From NCBI RefSeq assembly GCF_002799155.1, contig NZ_NERD01000002.1, forward strand, positions 3,954,501 through 4,018,500: a stretch of 64,000 bases of DNA. The letters run 5' to 3'. Source of the stretch: Stenotrophomonas maltophilia (GTDB taxonomy: Bacteria > Pseudomonadota > Gammaproteobacteria > Xanthomonadales > Xanthomonadaceae). Made by a program: the position numbers and the translations under genes. Position 1 is the first letter of the stretch; each line of letters starts with the position of its first letter. Shown here in pieces: positions 35,801-44,936 of the stretch. A model generated the notes under the pieces. It was not told the DNA's origin. It did not search any database and was given only the letters and a program-made list of their open reading frames with translations.

Positions 35801-36700
35801 TCAGCGCCTCGCGGCGCGCATCGTGCGGATGTTGTCGCCGACGAACAGCACCAGGCCGGCCCAGATCGCGGCAAAGCCGACCGCCTTGGCGGTGTCGAAC
35901 GCTTCGTGGAAGAAGAACACACCCAGCAGCAGCTGCAGGCTCGGCGCGATGTACTGCAGGATGCCGACCAGCGACAGCGGAATGCGCTTCACGCCGTAGG
36001 CGAAGCCGATCAGCGGCACGGCGGTGACTGCGCCGCCGAAGATCAGCAGCAGGTCGTTGCGCCAGCCCCAGCCATGGAAGAACGCGCCGCCATGGCCATT
36101 CTCCGCCCAGATCGCGAAGGCCAGGGCCGGCAGGAACAGGTACAGGCTTTCCACGCCCAGGCCGGCCACCGGGTCGACCGAAACCAGCTTGCGCAGCAGG
36201 CCATACAGGCCGAACGAACAGGCCAGGCCCAGCGCGATCCACGGCGGTGTGCCGGCGTCGATGGTCAGCCAGGCCACGCCCACCGCCGCCATCGCCACCG
36301 CCACCCATTGCAGCCGGCGCAGGCGTTCCTTCAGCACCAGCACGCCCAGCAGCACGTTCACCAGCGGGTTGATGAAGTAGCCCAGGCTGGTCTCGATGAC
36401 ATGGCCTGCGTTGACCGCCCAGATGTACAGGCCCCAGTTGAAGGCGATGGTCAGGCTCGACACCAGCAGGATCGGCAGCGCGCGCGGCTGTGCAGCGATC
36501 TTCCGCCACCAGCCCAGGCGCGCGCTGATCAGCAGCCAACCCAGCACCATCACCGTGCTCCAGATGATGCGGTGGGCGATGATCTGGAACGACGGCACCT
36601 CGTTGAGCAGGTGCCAATAGACCGGCACCAGGCCCCAGATCACGAAGGTGGATGCGGTGACCAGCAGGCCCCGGCGTTGTTCGTTCTCGTCCATGCTCAT
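35801..36700 (-). CDS. rarD: EamA-family transporter RarD
   Basis: A 299-residue membrane protein with ten helices in two EamA repeats. The N-terminal GLLVTASTFVIWGLVPVYW and the C-terminal HEAFDTAKAVGFAAIWAGL fit the RarD subfamily of the drug/metabolite superfamily. The substrate is unknown. Its ATG overlaps the stop of the preceding EamA gene as TGATG, so translation is coupled; this fixes the start at 36700 (the longer frame to 36775 lies inside the neighbour). Confidence 0.9.
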   Translation of the reverse strand: MSMDENEQRRGLLVTASTFVIWGLVPVYWHLLNEVPSFQIIAHRIIWSTVMVLGWLLISARLGWWRKIAAQPRALPILLVSSLTIAFNWGLYIWAVNAGHVIETSLGYFINPLVNVLLGVLVLKERLRRLQWVAVAMAAVGVAWLTIDAGTPPWIALGLACSFGLYGLLRKLVSVDPVAGLGVESLYLFLPALAFAIWAENGHGGAFFHGWGWRNDLLLIFGGAVTAVPLIGFAYGVKRIPLSLVGILQYIAPSLQLLLGVFFFHEAFDTAKAVGFAAIWAGLVLFVGDNIRTMRAARR

Positions 36701-37602
36701 CACTTTCGCGTCCTTGCCATCGTCAGTACCACCACGCCCAGAAGAATCACCGCCATCGCCAGCAGGTCGCGCCAACCGAAGCGCTCACCGTTGAGCAGCG
36801 CGCCCAGCAGCACCGCGATCACCGGATTGACGTAGGCATAGCTGCCGGCCAGCGCCGGGCGCACGTTCTGCAGCAGCCACACGTAGGCGGTGAAGGCGAC
36901 GATGGAGCCGAACACGCACAGGTAGGCCATCGCCAGCAGGCCACCGGTGTCGGGCAATGTGGTCGGGCGCTCGCCCACCGCCAAGCCGATCAGCACCAGC
37001 AGCACGCCGCCGCAGACCATCTGCCCGGCTGCGGTCATGAACGGGCCCGGCAGGTCCAGGCCGCGTGCCCACACCGAACCGAAGGCCCAGCCGATCGGTG
37101 CGATCAGCAGCAGCACCAGCCCGGTCGGCGAGGCGGTCAGGCTGCTGCCGGCATTGAGCCAGACCACGCCGAGGAAGCCGATGGCGATGCCCACCCACTC
37201 ACCGCGGCTGGCATGCTGGCCGCGCAGCGCCGAAAACAGCGCCATCCACAACGGCACCGAGGCCACCGCCGTGGCGGCCAGGCCCGAGGACACCTCGCGC
37301 TCGGCCAGCACCACCATGCCGTTGCCCAGCACCAGCATGGTCACGCCCATGATGACCAGGTTGCGCCATTGCCGCAGGGTCGGGTTCGGCAGCTTCCAGA
37401 ACAGGCGCAGCGCCAGGAACATCAGGCCGCCGGCAATGATGAAGCGGCTTCCGGAGACCATCGTCAGCGGCAGTGCGCCGCCGTGCAGGGCCTTGGCGAT
37501 GCCCAGGTAGGTCGAACCCCAGACCACGTAGACCAGCAGCAGTGCCAGCGCGACAAGGCCACCCCGGGGGGCAGCCGCAGACGAGGAGGGGGGAGCCGAC
37601 AT
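36700..37602 (-). CDS. EamA-family transporter (YedA-like)
   Basis: A 300-residue, ten-helix drug/metabolite transporter: VYVVWGSTYLGIAKALHGG near the N-terminus and SYAYVNPVIAVLLGALLNGE near the C-terminus are typical of the YedA/RhaT-like group. Substrate unknown. First gene of a two-gene unit with rarD; two distinct EamA permeases translated as a pair. Confidence 0.9.
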   Translation of the reverse strand: MSAPPSSSAAAPRGGLVALALLLVYVVWGSTYLGIAKALHGGALPLTMVSGSRFIIAGGLMFLALRLFWKLPNPTLRQWRNLVIMGVTMLVLGNGMVVLAEREVSSGLAATAVASVPLWMALFSALRGQHASRGEWVGIAIGFLGVVWLNAGSSLTASPTGLVLLLIAPIGWAFGSVWARGLDLPGPFMTAAGQMVCGGVLLVLIGLAVGERPTTLPDTGGLLAMAYLCVFGSIVAFTAYVWLLQNVRPALAGSYAYVNPVIAVLLGALLNGERFGWRDLLAMAVILLGVVVLTMARTRK

Positions 37603-37750
37603 GACACACCAGGGAGCCGGGGGAAGGCGGATTCTAGGACGTTTTGAGTATGGTCCGGGACCCCATACGGTGGCACGCTGTCATCCATCCATGCACCCTG
37701 CCCTGGTCTGCTACCCCGCATTGACGGTCGATGCAGTACCAAGAGGGGCT

Positions 37751-37786
37751 GCCCGGCCGCGCCGCCCCAAGGCCGGGCGCCGTTTT
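37751..37786 (+). terminator. Terminator-like hairpin in the leader of the KgtP-like gene
   Basis: Eight-bp stem GCCCGGCC/GGCCGGGC with a 12-base loop, followed by GCCGTTTT, about 40 bp before the symporter start. It may attenuate that gene or be a relic. A dyad GGTCC-GG-GACC with flanking TATGG/CCATA lies at about 37649-37668. Confidence 0.5.
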
Positions 37787-37826
37787 CCCTGCGCACGGAC
37801 GCGCCGCATCGAGGATTTCCACCCAG

Positions 37827-39161
37827 ATGAGCACCACGCCCCAACCTGCTGTCCCCGCGAACGACCGTGCCGCCCTGCGGCGGTCGATCTCCAATACCCT
37901 CAAAGGCTCCGCCGGCAACCTGGTGGAGTGGTATGACGTCTACGTCTACTCGGTGTTTGCCGTGTACTTCGAATCGCAGTTCTTCTCGCCGGACGACAAG
38001 AACTCCACGATGTACGTGTGGGCGATCTTCGCGGCGACCTTCCTGATGCGCCCGATCGGCGCCTGGTTCTTCGGCCGCTTCGCCGACCGCCATGGCCGCC
38101 GCCTGGCGCTGACCGTATCGGTCACGTTGATGGCGCTGTGTTCGTTCCTGATCGCCATCACCCCCACCGCCGCCAGCATCGGCATCTGGGCCGCAGTCAT
38201 CCTGCTGTGCGCACGCCTGCTGCAGGGTTTCGCTACGGGCGGCGAATACGGCGCCAGCGCCACCTACATGTCCGAAGCCGCCATTCCCGGCCGCCGCGGC
38301 TTCCTGTCGTCCTTCCACTACGTCACCCTGGTAGGCGGCCACGTGCTGGCCCAGCTGACCCTGCTGCTGATGCTCACCTTCTGGGGCAAGCCGGAAATCT
38401 CCGAGTGGGGCTGGCGCATCGCCTTCGGCATCGGCGGCATCGCCGCGGTGGTGGTGTTCTGGCTGCGCCGGGGCATGGACGAGTCGCTGTCGGAGTCGTC
38501 GATCGAGGCCGCGCGCGAGGGCAAGGCACGGAAGTCCGGTTCGATGTACGAACTGTTCGTGCACCAGTGGCGGCCGCTGCTGCTGTGCTTCCTGATCACC
38601 GCTGGCGGCACCGTGGCCTTCTACACCTACTCGGTGAACGGCCCGAAGATGATCCAGAGCGCCTTCGCCGGCAACGACCCGATGACCGGCACCCTGATCA
38701 ACCTGGGCGTGCTGGCCTTCCTGATGGTGCTGCAGCCGGTCGGTGGCTGGCTGTCGGACATCATCGGCCGCAAGACGCTGCTGGTGTTCTTCGGCGTCGG
38801 CGGCGTGCTGTACAGCTGGTACCTGATCACCCAGCTGCCGCACCAGCATGACGCCACCCTGGCCTTCCTGACCCTGGCCATGGCCTTCGTCATCCTCACC
38901 GGTTACACCTCCATCAACGCGGTAGTGAAGGCCGAACTGTTCCCCACCCATGTGCGTGCACTGGGCGTGGGCCTGGGCTATGCGCTGGCCAACTCGCTGT
39001 TCGGCGGCACCGCCCCGCTGCTGTACCAGGGCGCGCTGAAGACCGGCCACGTCGACTGGTTCGCCATCTACGTGACCGCGACGATCGCGGTATCGTTGGT
39101 GGTCTATGTGTTCTTCCTCACCAACAAGGGCCCGAACTGGCTCGACGGCACCCGCAAGTAA
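37827..39161 (+). CDS. kgtP: MHS-family proton symporter (KgtP-like dicarboxylate permease)
   Basis: A 444-residue, twelve-helix MFS protein of the metabolite:H+ symporter group. GSAGNLVEWYDVYVYSVFA at helix 1, GRFADRHGRRLALT (motif A) between helices 2 and 3, and GWLSDIIGRKTLL between helices 8 and 9 are typical of KgtP/ProP relatives. The N-terminal region and length match alpha-ketoglutarate permease, so 2-oxoglutarate is the most likely substrate, but this is not proven. ATG 37827 is chosen over 37731, whose frame crosses the leader hairpin. Confidence 0.86.
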   Translation: MSTTPQPAVPANDRAALRRSISNTLKGSAGNLVEWYDVYVYSVFAVYFESQFFSPDDKNSTMYVWAIFAATFLMRPIGAWFFGRFADRHGRRLALTVSVTLMALCSFLIAITPTAASIGIWAAVILLCARLLQGFATGGEYGASATYMSEAAIPGRRGFLSSFHYVTLVGGHVLAQLTLLLMLTFWGKPEISEWGWRIAFGIGGIAAVVVFWLRRGMDESLSESSIEAAREGKARKSGSMYELFVHQWRPLLLCFLITAGGTVAFYTYSVNGPKMIQSAFAGNDPMTGTLINLGVLAFLMVLQPVGGWLSDIIGRKTLLVFFGVGGVLYSWYLITQLPHQHDATLAFLTLAMAFVILTGYTSINAVVKAELFPTHVRALGVGLGYALANSLFGGTAPLLYQGALKTGHVDWFAIYVTATIAVSLVVYVFFLTNKGPNWLDGTRK

Positions 39162-39228
39162 GCGCGTTGCCCTGATCGCGGCCACCGGTGCACTGCCGGT
39201 GGCCGCTGCGTCTCCCGCCTCGCCGCTG

Positions 39229-39528
39229 ATGTGGATCGCGGCGACGCTGGCCGCAGCCACGGCATTGGCCTGGCTGCTGCGCCGCCCCAACGCGCAGGCT
39301 GCATGGCCACGCATCGGATTCGGGATCGCGCTGCTGGTGTTCTGCGTCGCGCTGGCGCTGCAGCTGGCAGTGGACCTGGGCAGCGGCCACAGCTCGCTGC
39401 AACTGCGCCTGCACCGCGGCATCAATTCCGGGTCGCCGGTGGGACTGCGCACGATGGTGGCGTGCTATCTGGCAGCGCTCGCCGCCGGCGGCTGGGGCGC
39501 GTGGAAGCTGCTGCGCCAGCGACGGTAG
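39229..39528 (+). CDS. Small integral membrane protein, unknown
   Basis: Not recognised. A 99-residue protein with three predicted helices (about 1-18, 30-50, 76-92) and a basic end. Frame bias suggests that it is real, but the start is uncertain: ATG 39229 is used, and the frame extends back into kgtP. Its TAG stop (39526-39528) is part of the GTAG that opens a palindromic repeat, so the repeat may have set the C-terminus. Confidence 0.55.
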   Translation: MWIAATLAAATALAWLLRRPNAQAAWPRIGFGIALLVFCVALALQLAVDLGSGHSSLQLRLHRGINSGSPVGLRTMVACYLAALAAGGWGAWKLLRQRR

Positions 39529-39551
39529 CGCCGGCCGCTGGCCGGCACTAC
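39525..39551. repeat. SMAG-type GTAG palindrome
   Basis: A 27-bp element GTAG-CGCCGGCCGCTGGCCGGCA-CTAC, opening with GTAG and closing with CTAC around a GC-rich palindrome, as in S. maltophilia SMAG repeats. It supplies the stop codon of the small membrane gene and ends one base before the stop of the M28 gene, so it serves as the shared 3' end of two convergent genes. Confidence 0.85.
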
Positions 39552-39552
39552 C

Positions 39553-41205
39553 TCAACGGCGGGCCGCTTCGCTCTTGTCGCGCGCGCCACGGAACTCCGA
39601 CTCCTTTTCCCACGTCGGCCAGCGGCGGCTGTTGGCCAGCTCGGCGCCCAGGTCGTAGACCAGCAGGGTATCGGCAGCGTGGCCGCTCGGGTCCCAGCTC
39701 GGGGTCCAGGCATCGCAGGCCTGGTGGTAGCAGTCGGCGAAGTACTTCTCGCGCAGCGCGCGGCCGGCTTCAACCCCGCCGTCCAGTTTGTCCAGGCCCG
39801 GACCGATGGTGATCGCCGGCACGCCCAGACGGGCGAAGGCGAAGTGATCGGCGCGGTAGAAGAAGCCGGCTTCCAGGTTCGGGTCCGGGCTGTAGCTGCG
39901 GCCACGGGCCTTGGCCACGCGTTCCAGGTCGCCTTCCAGCGAGACCCGGCCCTTGCCCCATGAGGCGATGTCACGGGTCGCGCCATCCGGGCTGAACATC
40001 TCGATGTTCAGCACCGCCGCGGTCTTGTCCAGCGGCGCCAGCGGATGCGCAGCGTAGTAGCTGGCACCCAACAGACCCTTCTCTTCGGCGGTCAGCGCCA
40101 CGAAGTACAGCGTGCGCTGCGGCTGCGGGCCGGCGGCGAATACGCGCCCCAGTTCCAGCACCGTGGCCACGCCGGTGGCGTTGTCGATCGCGCCGCGGCG
40201 GATGCGGTCACCCTTGGCGTCGGCCTGGCCGATGCCGAACGCATCCCAGTGCGCGGAGAAGATCACCGCTTCGTCGCCATGCTCGCCACCGGGCAGCTTG
40301 GCCACCACGTTGCGGGTCACCACCTGCTCGCGCTTGAGCGCGAAATCCACGCTCAGCTTCGCGTTGTCCAGCGCCACCGGGCGGAAGTCGGCACGCATCG
40401 CCTTGCGCTTCTCCGCATCGAAGTCGAGGCCGGCGTCGGCGAAGATCGCCTCAGCCAGCTCGCGCTGCATCCAGCCACGCAGCGGCGTGTGCTGCGCCAT
40501 CGCCTCGGCCTGGCCGCGCTCGATGTCGAACAGCGGCGAGGTACCCGAGCTCTTCACCGTGGCCCAGCCGTAGGCCGCCGGCGCGGTCTCGTGCACAATC
40601 AGCACGCCCTCGGCACCACGGCGCGCGGCTTCCTCGAACTTGTAGGTCCAGCGGCCGTAGTAGGTCACCGCCTTGCCGTCGAATGCGCCCGGTGCATCGG
40701 CTTCGAAATCGGCATCGTTGATCAGTACCACGGCGATCTTGCCGTGCAGGTCCACGTCCTTGTAGTCGTTCCAGTGGCGTTCCGGCGCGTCGATGCCGTA
40801 GCCGACGAACACCAGCGGCGCGTCCTTGATCTGCACGCGCTTGCGCGGCTGCAGGCTCTGCAGGGTCACGTCCACGCCATTGGCCAGCGCACGCTTGCCC
40901 TGCTTCAGCGACAAGCTGGCCTTGGCCGCGCCCTCCAGCTGCGCGCGCACCAGCGGCACCGGCTGCACCCAGCTGCCGTCCACGCCGCCCGGCTGCAGGC
41001 CATAGCTGCGGAACTGCTCGATCAGGTACTGCACCGTGCGCTCTTCGCCCTCGGTGGCCGGCGCGCGGCCCTCGAATTCATCCGATGCCAGCACGCGCAC
41101 ATGGCGCGACAGTGCCTGCGGATCGATGCCGCCGCCCGGCAAGTCGTTGGCCGCATGGGCCAGGCCACCGACGAACAGGCAGGACGACAGCAGCAACACG
41201 CGCAT
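39553..41205 (-). CDS. M28-family metallopeptidase, exported
   Basis: A 550-residue zinc exopeptidase with signal peptide MRVLLLSSCLFVGGLAHA, a PA-like insert (about 140-230) and a peptidase domain. Likely zinc ligands and base: His in SAHWDAF, Asp in DNATGVAT, the Glu pair in TAEEKGL, Asp in IEMFSPD and a distal His near the end. Such proteins act as periplasmic aminopeptidases or carboxypeptidases. ATG 41205 is used; GTG 41214 is possible, and ATG 41280 would add a non-signal extension. Confidence 0.88.
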   Translation of the reverse strand: MRVLLLSSCLFVGGLAHAANDLPGGGIDPQALSRHVRVLASDEFEGRAPATEGEERTVQYLIEQFRSYGLQPGGVDGSWVQPVPLVRAQLEGAAKASLSLKQGKRALANGVDVTLQSLQPRKRVQIKDAPLVFVGYGIDAPERHWNDYKDVDLHGKIAVVLINDADFEADAPGAFDGKAVTYYGRWTYKFEEAARRGAEGVLIVHETAPAAYGWATVKSSGTSPLFDIERGQAEAMAQHTPLRGWMQRELAEAIFADAGLDFDAEKRKAMRADFRPVALDNAKLSVDFALKREQVVTRNVVAKLPGGEHGDEAVIFSAHWDAFGIGQADAKGDRIRRGAIDNATGVATVLELGRVFAAGPQPQRTLYFVALTAEEKGLLGASYYAAHPLAPLDKTAAVLNIEMFSPDGATRDIASWGKGRVSLEGDLERVAKARGRSYSPDPNLEAGFFYRADHFAFARLGVPAITIGPGLDKLDGGVEAGRALREKYFADCYHQACDAWTPSWDPSGHAADTLLVYDLGAELANSRRWPTWEKESEFRGARDKSEAARR

Positions 41206-41289
41206 CGGATTCACGGCAATACCACGGCTAGCTTGGAAGTCACCAGAGTGTAACGTGGTCGTGACATCGCCGCGCAGCATGGAGTCGCC

Positions 41290-41314
41290 TCATCCGCGCA
41301 TGGCGCGGATCTAC
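41290..41314. repeat. SMAG-type GTAG palindrome (divergent arm sequence)
   Basis: On the minus strand GTAG-ATCCGCGC-CAT-GCGCGGAT-GAG. The GTAG contains the TAG stop codon of the MBL-hydrolase gene (41311-41313). Confidence 0.75.
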
Positions 41315-42243
41315 TGGCGGACGCGGTCCAGCCAGCAGGCCAGGCCCTGTGCGTTGAGCTCGATGTCCATCGCCAGCACGGCGGTCACCGCCGCCTGGTC
41401 CAGCGCACAGCCATGCAGCTGTGCACGTTCCAGGTACAGCGCCTGCAGCGCCGCCAGCAGGCAACGGTGGCGGTCCGGCCGGCCGTCGCACTGGCGGCCG
41501 ATGGTCGCCATCGCATCGATCTGCTCGAACAGGTCGTTGGCCAGCTTCTCCACCTGCTGCACGCGCCCATAGTGGGTCAGGTACATCGCCTGCGGCGCGT
41601 AATCGAGCATGCGCCGGATCGAGGCCTTCATCGCCTCCGGATCGAACTGCACCGGCGAAGAGGTCGGGAAGATGAAAGCGCCCTGCGTGCTGTCCAGCTC
41701 GCGGTAGGAGATGCCGAACGTATCGCCGGTGAACCAGCTGCGGCTGCGCGCATCCCACACGCAATAGTGGTGCAACGCATGGCCCGGCGTGTGCAGCAGC
41801 AACAGCTCGCGGCCGGCCAGGTCGATGCGGTGGCCGTCTTCGGCCACCACCACGCGCTGTTCGGGAATCGGTTCGATGCGGCCATAGCTGCGCGCGATCT
41901 CTTCGGCGCCGTACACCGCCGTGGCACCGGCGATCAGCCGGGCAGGGTCGATCATGTGCGGCGCACCGCGCGGGTGCAGTACCGCCTTCGCATTCGGCAA
42001 CTGCTGCATCAGCAGGCCCGCACCGCCCGCATGATCCAGATGCACGTGGGTGAGCAGCAGCCAGTCCACCGCCTCCACGCCAAGGCCAGCGTCGGCCAGT
42101 GCCTGCAGCATCGCCGGCACCGACAGGCCGGTGCCGCAGTCGACGAACGCGGCGCGGCCGTTTTCGACGATCAGGTAGGCCGCGTCGAAATCCGGGCGCT
42201 GGAAGCCGGTATCGATGGTGTGGATGCTGGGGTCGGCGGTCAT
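41311..42243 (-). CDS. MBL-fold metallo-hydrolase
   Basis: A 310-residue metallo-beta-lactamase-fold enzyme. The first metal motif THVHLDH is at 65-71 (His66, His68, Asp70, His71); further ligands are in HTPGHALHHY and TGDTFG. The C-terminal helical part is typical of hydrolases related to glyoxalase II, although the substrate is unknown. ATG 42243 is chosen; the longer frame to 42501 runs across a palindromic repeat and non-coding sequence. Its stop codon lies inside a GTAG repeat. Confidence 0.88.
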   Translation of the reverse strand: MTADPSIHTIDTGFQRPDFDAAYLIVENGRAAFVDCGTGLSVPAMLQALADAGLGVEAVDWLLLTHVHLDHAGGAGLLMQQLPNAKAVLHPRGAPHMIDPARLIAGATAVYGAEEIARSYGRIEPIPEQRVVVAEDGHRIDLAGRELLLLHTPGHALHHYCVWDARSRSWFTGDTFGISYRELDSTQGAFIFPTSSPVQFDPEAMKASIRRMLDYAPQAMYLTHYGRVQQVEKLANDLFEQIDAMATIGRQCDGRPDRHRCLLAALQALYLERAQLHGCALDQAAVTAVLAMDIELNAQGLACWLDRVRQ

Positions 42244-42323
42244 CGGCACGCACCTGGCAGGATCGGGAATAGACCCCCATGTTAGGCGCGCTGGCGGGCC
42301 GGGTTCGATGCGGCTTTGGTCGG

Positions 42324-42350
42324 GTAGTGCCGGCCAGCGGCCGGCACTAC
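42324..42350. repeat. SMAG-type GTAG palindrome
   Basis: A perfect 27-bp palindrome GTAGTGCCGGCC-AGC-GGCCGGCACTAC in the spacer, three bases past the stop of the small membrane gene at 42354. It is likely a transcript 3' end or nucleoid site. Confidence 0.9.
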
Positions 42351-42353
42351 CGA

Positions 42354-42668
42354 TCAGCCGGAGCGCAATGCGAACCGCGGCCGCAACAGCAACGCCAGCA
42401 CCAGCACTGCCAGGAACGCACCATAGGCGTACAGCACCGCCAGCACCTGCGGCCAGATCGGGCCGGCAGCAGGCTGCACCACGCCGATGCGGTAGCCCCA
42501 CAGCATCGACGCGATGCTCAGGGCGAACGCGAGCACCAGGGTGGCGCCGTCGAACAGGCGCCGCCGCGCGGTGCGCGGCTGGCGCGGGAACAGCCAGTAC
42601 AGGCTGCCCAGCAGCAGGAACCAGGGCAGGAACAGCAGCAGCGACAACCAGGCCATCGCAGACTCCAT
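42354..42668 (-). CDS. Small membrane protein, unknown
   Basis: A 104-residue protein with three predicted helices (MAWLSLLLFLPWFLLLGSLY; TLVLAFALSIASMLWGY; LYAYGAFLAVLVLALLL) and basic loops (RQPRTARRR), consistent with an inner-membrane protein. No family recognised. ATG 42668 is used; ATG 42656 and 42698 are alternatives. It lies 47 bp downstream of trpS on the same strand and may be cotranscribed. Confidence 0.65.
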   Translation of the reverse strand: MESAMAWLSLLLFLPWFLLLGSLYWLFPRQPRTARRRLFDGATLVLAFALSIASMLWGYRIGVVQPAAGPIWPQVLAVLYAYGAFLAVLVLALLLRPRFALRSG

Positions 42669-42715
42669 GTCATCGCGCCGGCGGCGCGCGGACATCATGC
42701 CACGGGCACGACCCC

Positions 42716-44008
42716 TTACGCTTCGCGCAGAACGGCCAGCGCGGCCAGCACTACATCCACGTCCGCTTCCAGCTTGAACAGCTCGCTCTGCAGCTGGTCC
42801 CCCTGCTCTGCCTGCTTGATCACCGCGATCAGCTGGCCCGCATCGCGCGGCGAATCGAAGCCTTCGCTCTGGATCAGCAGCGTGCCGTCACCGGCGGTCA
42901 GCTTGAAGTAGAAGCGCCCATCCTTCTCGCGATACTGCTTGAACAGCGGCGGCGCCGCGCGGGCCACGCCGGCATCTTCGCTGGCGATGTCACCGGCGGT
43001 GGACAGGTCGCGCAGGCCCACGGCATGGCGCAGCTCGTCCAGCAGCGGTGCCGCCAGCTGCTCGCGCAACTGCTGGCCACGGCGCTTGAGCAGTGCTTCG
43101 ATCTTCTCCGGCTCGGCCATCAGCGCGTTGTAGCGCTCGCGAAGCGGCGAAAGCTCGCTGTCGATGCGCTCGAACAGCTGCTGCTTGGCATCGCCCCAGC
43201 TGATGCCCGCAGCGAACGCCTTGGCGAACTCCGCCGTCTGTTCCGGCGTGGCGAACGCCTGGTACATCTGGAACAGCGCCGAGCCTTCGGTGTCCTTCGG
43301 CTCGCCCGGTGCGCGCGAGTCGGTCAGGATCGAGAACACCAGCTTCTTCAGCTCCTCGCGCGGCACGAACAGCGGAATGGTGTTGTGGTAGCTCTTGCTC
43401 ATCTTGCGGCCATCCAGGCCCGCCAGCGTTGCCACCTGCTCGTCGATCACCACGTCCGGCAGCGGGAAGTACTCCTTGCCGTACACGTGGTTGAAGCGCT
43501 GCGCGAAATCGCGCGCCATCTCGATGTGCTGGATCTGGTCACGGCCCACCGGTACTTGGTTGGCCTTGAAGATCAGGATGTCGGCGGCCATCAGCACCGG
43601 GTACATGAACAGGCCGGCGCTGACGCCTGCGTCCTCGTCCACGCCGTCCTCGCGGTTCTTGTCCACCGCGGCCTTGTAGGCGTGCGCACGGTTGAGGATG
43701 CCCTTGCTGGCGATGGCGGTCAGGAACCACATCAGCTCGGTGGTCTCGCGGATGTCGCTCTGGCGATAGAACCACACATGTTCCGGGTCCAGGCCGCAGG
43801 CCAGCCAGCTGGCCGCGATCTCCAGGGTCGCGCGCTGGGTGCGCTGCGGGTCCTGCGACTTGATCAGGCTGTGCAGGTCGGCCAGGAAGAAGAAGCTCTC
43901 GATCCCCGGCGCGCGGCTGGCCGCGATGGCCGGACGGATGGCGCCAACGTAGTTGCCCAGATGGGGCGTGCCGGAGGGGGTGATGCCGGTAAGGACTCGG
44001 GTCGTCAT
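42716..44008 (-). CDS. trpS: Tryptophanyl-tRNA synthetase with a YegP-like (DUF1508) C-terminal extension
   Basis: Class I synthetase charging tRNA-Trp. The HIGH-like motif is PSGTPHLGNY (11-20) and KMSKS is at 202-206. The core ends near residue 340, where bacterial TrpRS (about 330-340 residues) normally stops. Residues about 362-400 (DGRFYFKLTAGDGTLLIQ, SEGFDS) have the YegP/DUF1508 repeat pattern, and a helical tail (400-430) follows. The extension is the notable feature; its role is unknown. The start is supported by the family N-terminus MTTRVLTGI. Confidence 0.96.
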   Translation of the reverse strand: MTTRVLTGITPSGTPHLGNYVGAIRPAIAASRAPGIESFFFLADLHSLIKSQDPQRTQRATLEIAASWLACGLDPEHVWFYRQSDIRETTELMWFLTAIASKGILNRAHAYKAAVDKNREDGVDEDAGVSAGLFMYPVLMAADILIFKANQVPVGRDQIQHIEMARDFAQRFNHVYGKEYFPLPDVVIDEQVATLAGLDGRKMSKSYHNTIPLFVPREELKKLVFSILTDSRAPGEPKDTEGSALFQMYQAFATPEQTAEFAKAFAAGISWGDAKQQLFERIDSELSPLRERYNALMAEPEKIEALLKRRGQQLREQLAAPLLDELRHAVGLRDLSTAGDIASEDAGVARAAPPLFKQYREKDGRFYFKLTAGDGTLLIQSEGFDSPRDAGQLIAVIKQAEQGDQLQSELFKLEADVDVVLAALAVLREA

Positions 44009-44116
44009 GACTGCGTGGGGTAACCTTCGATGAACGGGGCCAGTTTACCTTGCACGCCACCAACCCCGTCAGGGCCCGCGGCGCGTTCATTCACGCAACC
44101 CCGCTGGAGACCCCCG

Positions 44117-44920
44117 ATGAAACGCCTGCTGCCCCTGCTGCTGATCCTGCCCCTGGCCGGCTTCCGCCCGGCCCCGATGCCGCCGCCGGTGTACGAGGGC
44201 GGCCCCGTGCGCATGGCCCTGGTCGACCGCGACCGCGGTACCGAACTGCGCAGCTATCCGGCCGAAGGCCAGCGCTGGGTGGCCGGCGAGCGCGGCCACC
44301 GCTATGCCGTGCGCCTGTACAACGACAGCCCGCGCCGGGTGCTGGTGGTGCTGTCGGTGGACGGCGTCAACGCCATCTCCGGCGAAGATGCCGATCCCTC
44401 GCAGACCGGCTACGTGCTCAACCCCGGCCAGCGCGCCGACATCACCGGCTGGCGCAAGAGCCAGGACGAAGTGGCGCAGTTCGTGTTCAGCAGCCCCAGT
44501 GGCAGCTATGCCAGCCGCACCGGCCGCCCGGACAACATCGGTGTGGTGGGCGTGGCCGTCTTCGAGGAAGCGCGCCGCTGGCGTCCGGAGCCGATCCTGC
44601 GCCGTGGCCTGCCCGCCCCGGCATCGGCCGAAGCTGCGGCCGATGCCAGTGCCAACGCCAGCGCCAGCCGCATCGAGGGCTACGCCAGCAAGTCGCGGGC
44701 CCCGGCGCTGGGTACCGGCCATGGCGCGCGCGAACAGTCCTCGGTACGCGATACCGACTTCGAACGTGCCAGCCGCAGTCCGGCCCAGGTACTGCAGTTG
44801 CGCTACGACAGCGCGCGCAACCTGCGTGCGCGCGGCATCCTGGTGGATTCGCCCTCGCGCCTGCCGCGTGAACCGCAGGCATTCCCCAACCGCTACGTGC
44901 CGGACCCGCCGGCACGTTGA
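44117..44920 (+). CDS. Exported protein of unknown function
   Basis: A 267-residue protein with signal peptide MKRLLPLLLILPLAGFRPA and a proline-rich mature N-terminus, then a compact domain (about 50-170: RYAVRLYNDSPRRVLVVLSV, DGVNAISGEDADPSQTGYVL) that resembles a beta sandwich, and a Ser/Ala-rich tail ending RYVPDPPAR. I do not recognise a family. Divergent from trpS, 108 bp between the two starts. A hairpin at 44937-44973 follows. Confidence 0.75.
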   Translation: MKRLLPLLLILPLAGFRPAPMPPPVYEGGPVRMALVDRDRGTELRSYPAEGQRWVAGERGHRYAVRLYNDSPRRVLVVLSVDGVNAISGEDADPSQTGYVLNPGQRADITGWRKSQDEVAQFVFSSPSGSYASRTGRPDNIGVVGVAVFEEARRWRPEPILRRGLPAPASAEAAADASANASASRIEGYASKSRAPALGTGHGAREQSSVRDTDFERASRSPAQVLQLRYDSARNLRARGILVDSPSRLPREPQAFPNRYVPDPPAR

Positions 44921-44936
44921 TCGACCCGCGCAGACA

